The translations under genes and the position numbers were made by a program. Shown piece after piece: positions 36,081-37,787 of a stretch of 37,787 nucleotides of DNA. Within the stretch, counting starts at the first letter, position 1. Each line of letters begins with the position of its first letter. Origin of the DNA: Candidatus Zixiibacteriota bacterium (GTDB taxonomy: Bacteria > Zixibacteria > MSB-5A5 > GN15 > FEB-12); contig JAJRTA010000194.1 of assembly GCA_024278515.1 (NCBI GenBank), positions 1 to 37,787 on the forward strand, read 5' to 3'. The notes under the pieces were generated by a model that saw nothing but the letters and a program-made list of their open reading frames with translations, made no database searches and had not been told where the DNA came from.

Positions 36081-37787
36081 CTAAAGCCCGAGCTGCGGGT
36101 AGTCCTGACGAAGACGCGCGACATATTGAGTATCGAGGCCGCGCTCGACGGCCCGTTTGAACAAAGGAGCGGCCAGTTCGTAGCGGCGATGATTAAGATG
36201 ATACTGTCCGAGTTCGGTCAGTGAAATGAGCGGGGCGTCGTCGCGGGCGGTCAATTCATTTATGGCCCCAAGCCAGCCGTCGAGGTCGTTGCGTTTTTTG
36301 TGGATCTGCACCAGGCCGACCAACGGTTCCAGTTCGGTCGGAGCGTACCTGCGGGCTTTCAGGATAGTCTCAAACGCCCGATCGTAGTCTCCTTTGGCAA
36401 ACCACATCGTTGACAGGCTGTTCCAGACCCGCCAGTTGTACGGATTCATTCCGGCCGCGATTTCCAGATAAGCAATTGCGCTGTCCGGCTGCCGGAGGTT
36501 CCCGAAACACATTCCTATATTCGCATACGGGGCCACGAAAGTTGGATGCAGGCCGACCGCTTCGCGGAACTTTGCGATCGCCTCGGTATATTTCCCCTCC
36601 TGACGGAGAGCTATGCCGTCACGGTTCAATACAAACTGGGGATAGTCGGCGACATATTCACGATAAGCCTCCTCCGCGGCGGCGCTGTCTCCATGTTGAT
36701 CGTAGTATTTTTTCAGCAGGGTCCGGCCGTACATGTTCTTGAGTTTATCAAGCGCGGCGTAATTGTTGAACCATTGGATCGACCGGTCCGGGTCGGTCTG
36801 GCTGACGGCTCGTGGTAATAATACGAGCAAACCCAGCAGTGAGATCATGCCGATGATGGGAATATAACTTCGCGGCCTGGTTTTCCTGTCCAGAAGAGAA
36901 TAGAAAACGAACAAAGCCGGCGGGACACTGCCGAAAGAAAACAGATCCCAGTCGCGAGCCATCCCCAACTTGGGATCGAAAATGAACAGGGCTGCCCAGC
37001 ATGATACGATAAGCAGAGCCAGAAAACGATACTCACGCAACCGGAACATTCCATGAACCGGTTGCATAATTGTCGCCACCAGCATCAGCGGCAGACCGGG
37101 GATCATCAACAGAAGCAGATTGCCGAAATCGGCCAGATGCGAAGCGGAGAAAAGATGGTATCCTTCAACCGTGAACCGATCGGGTATCAACGGTACGAGC
37201 GAGAATCGAAACATGTAATAATTAAAATAAAAGTGCAAAAACACGGCAACGGTCACTGCGACAGCCACCCCGCCTGCAATCAGCTTGATCCCTTTCGACA
37301 GGGCCGCCACCCGGCTGCCGAACGATGTGCCGGATATCAGCAGGTAGAGAGCGCTCGGGATCAGGGTCACCCCGAAGATATGACTTAAGATCGCCAGCCC
37401 CAGGACGGGTAACAATATCCAGCGGGGAGCGCGTCCCAGCGCGACCATCAAACCTACCACGCTGTAAATCAGAGTGGTCAGTATGAACAGCGAATAGTTT
37501 TCTACATACCCGAAGAAATGATACATGAACCCGCATGATACCATGCCTGAGATGAAAAGCAGACGGTCGCGATTGTTGTCGAAAAGTTTCCTTGCGGCCC
37601 AGGCCAATGCGATAATGAACAGACTACCGGACCCGATCGAAATAATACGAAAACTGGCCAGGGCGGCCGGTTTGCCTTCGCCTATCAGATTCTTTACCCA
37701 GATATGAAGCATCGCCGCGCCTATCTCGCGAGTTTTGACAAGGGGTTCCGGGTCGGACAAAAGCGACAGCACGGTGTAACCGTCGCC
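36081..37787 (-). CDS. Polytopic membrane protein with C-terminal TPR repeats (partial)
   Basis: The frame is open to the right window edge; the ORF track start (GTG at 37772) is preceded in frame by GDGYT, so the N-terminus is probably missing. About nine to ten membrane helices occupy the first 340 residues, with HFFGYVENYSLFILTT, a motif I associate with FCB-group glycosyltransferase-like membrane proteins. From about residue 360 there are tetratricopeptide repeats (GKYTEAIAKFREAVGLHPTFVAPYANIGMCF; PDSAIAYLEIAAGMNPYNWRVWNSLSTMWF; GDYDRAFETILKARRYAPTELEPLVGL). The C-terminus faces the gene at 36042, 38 nt away and convergent. No catalytic motif is visible. Enzyme and scaffold roles are both possible. 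Confidence 0.8.
   Translation of the reverse strand, partial: GDGYTVLSLLSDPEPLVKTREIGAAMLHIWVKNLIGEGKPAALASFRIISIGSGSLFIIALAWAARKLFDNNRDRLLFISGMVSCGFMYHFFGYVENYSLFILTTLIYSVVGLMVALGRAPRWILLPVLGLAILSHIFGVTLIPSALYLLISGTSFGSRVAALSKGIKLIAGGVAVAVTVAVFLHFYFNYYMFRFSLVPLIPDRFTVEGYHLFSASHLADFGNLLLLMIPGLPLMLVATIMQPVHGMFRLREYRFLALLIVSCWAALFIFDPKLGMARDWDLFSFGSVPPALFVFYSLLDRKTRPRSYIPIIGMISLLGLLVLLPRAVSQTDPDRSIQWFNNYAALDKLKNMYGRTLLKKYYDQHGDSAAAEEAYREYVADYPQFVLNRDGIALRQEGKYTEAIAKFREAVGLHPTFVAPYANIGMCFGNLRQPDSAIAYLEIAAGMNPYNWRVWNSLSTMWFAKGDYDRAFETILKARRYAPTELEPLVGLVQIHKKRNDLDGWLGAINELTARDDAPLISLTELGQYHLNHRRYELAAPLFKRAVERGLDTQYVARLRQDYPQLGL

Overview
The window looks like a chromosomal segment of an uncultured Gram-negative bacterium of the FCB group, most like candidate phylum Zixibacteria. 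This is inferred from the style of the secreted cohesin/dockerin proteins (EF-hand repeats such as GDVNNSGD...ISDMVYMVDYMF), outer-membrane protein genes, class II ribonucleotide reductase and an FCB-type surface protein remnant. I see no CRISPR array, prophage, insertion sequence, tRNA or rRNA.

Layout. (1) 1-6.6 kb, minus strand: cell-surface genes. They are a large cohesin/Ig/dockerin protein running off the left edge (absent from the ORF track because its stop lies outside), a second cohesin-dockerin protein, a lipoprotein and a parallel beta-helix protein. The two dockerin genes share a candidate structured leader element about 52-55 nt before their start codons. The second also has a near-consensus promoter and a leader of about 300 nt. 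(2) 6.65-8.0 kb: an unrecognised two-part protein abutting a surface-protein gene whose homology stops at its stop codon. (3) 8.1-9.1 kb: a membrane-anchored MsrB-MsrA fusion. (4) 9.2-13.7 kb, minus: the conserved tilS-hpt-ftsH-folE cluster. (5) 13.9-18.0 kb: a PfkB-family nucleoside/sugar kinase, DivIVA, YggS, and divergently a purine nucleoside phosphorylase. (6) 18.2-24.2 kb, plus: ECF sigma factor, zinc-finger anti-sigma factor, RND/MMPL transporter, LolA-like lipoprotein-sorting protein, DUF1302-like beta-barrel and a DUF2892-like membrane protein. Together these suggest a sigma-controlled lipid or lipoprotein trafficking module across the envelope. (7) 24.2-25.8 kb: a gene-free stretch with nested inverted repeats and dispersed repeats. 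(8) 25.8-29.5 kb, minus: nrdJ, with a pair of NrdR boxes 31 bp apart and a DnaA-box cluster upstream. (9) 30.1-30.3 kb: a compact promoter-hairpin-terminator unit, either a small RNA or an attenuated leader. (10) 30.5-36.0 kb, plus: an LtaS-like membrane sulfatase-fold enzyme and a large hybrid histidine kinase. (11) 36.1 kb to the end, minus: a polytopic membrane protein with C-terminal TPRs, cut by the window edge.

Most promising for novelty are the shared leader element of the dockerin genes, the promoter-terminator RNA at 30.2 kb, the NrdR/DnaA control region of nrdJ, and the 16-bp identical element before both the ECF sigma gene and the transporter operon. All functional calls come from reading motifs by eye; no database search, alignment or folding program was run.
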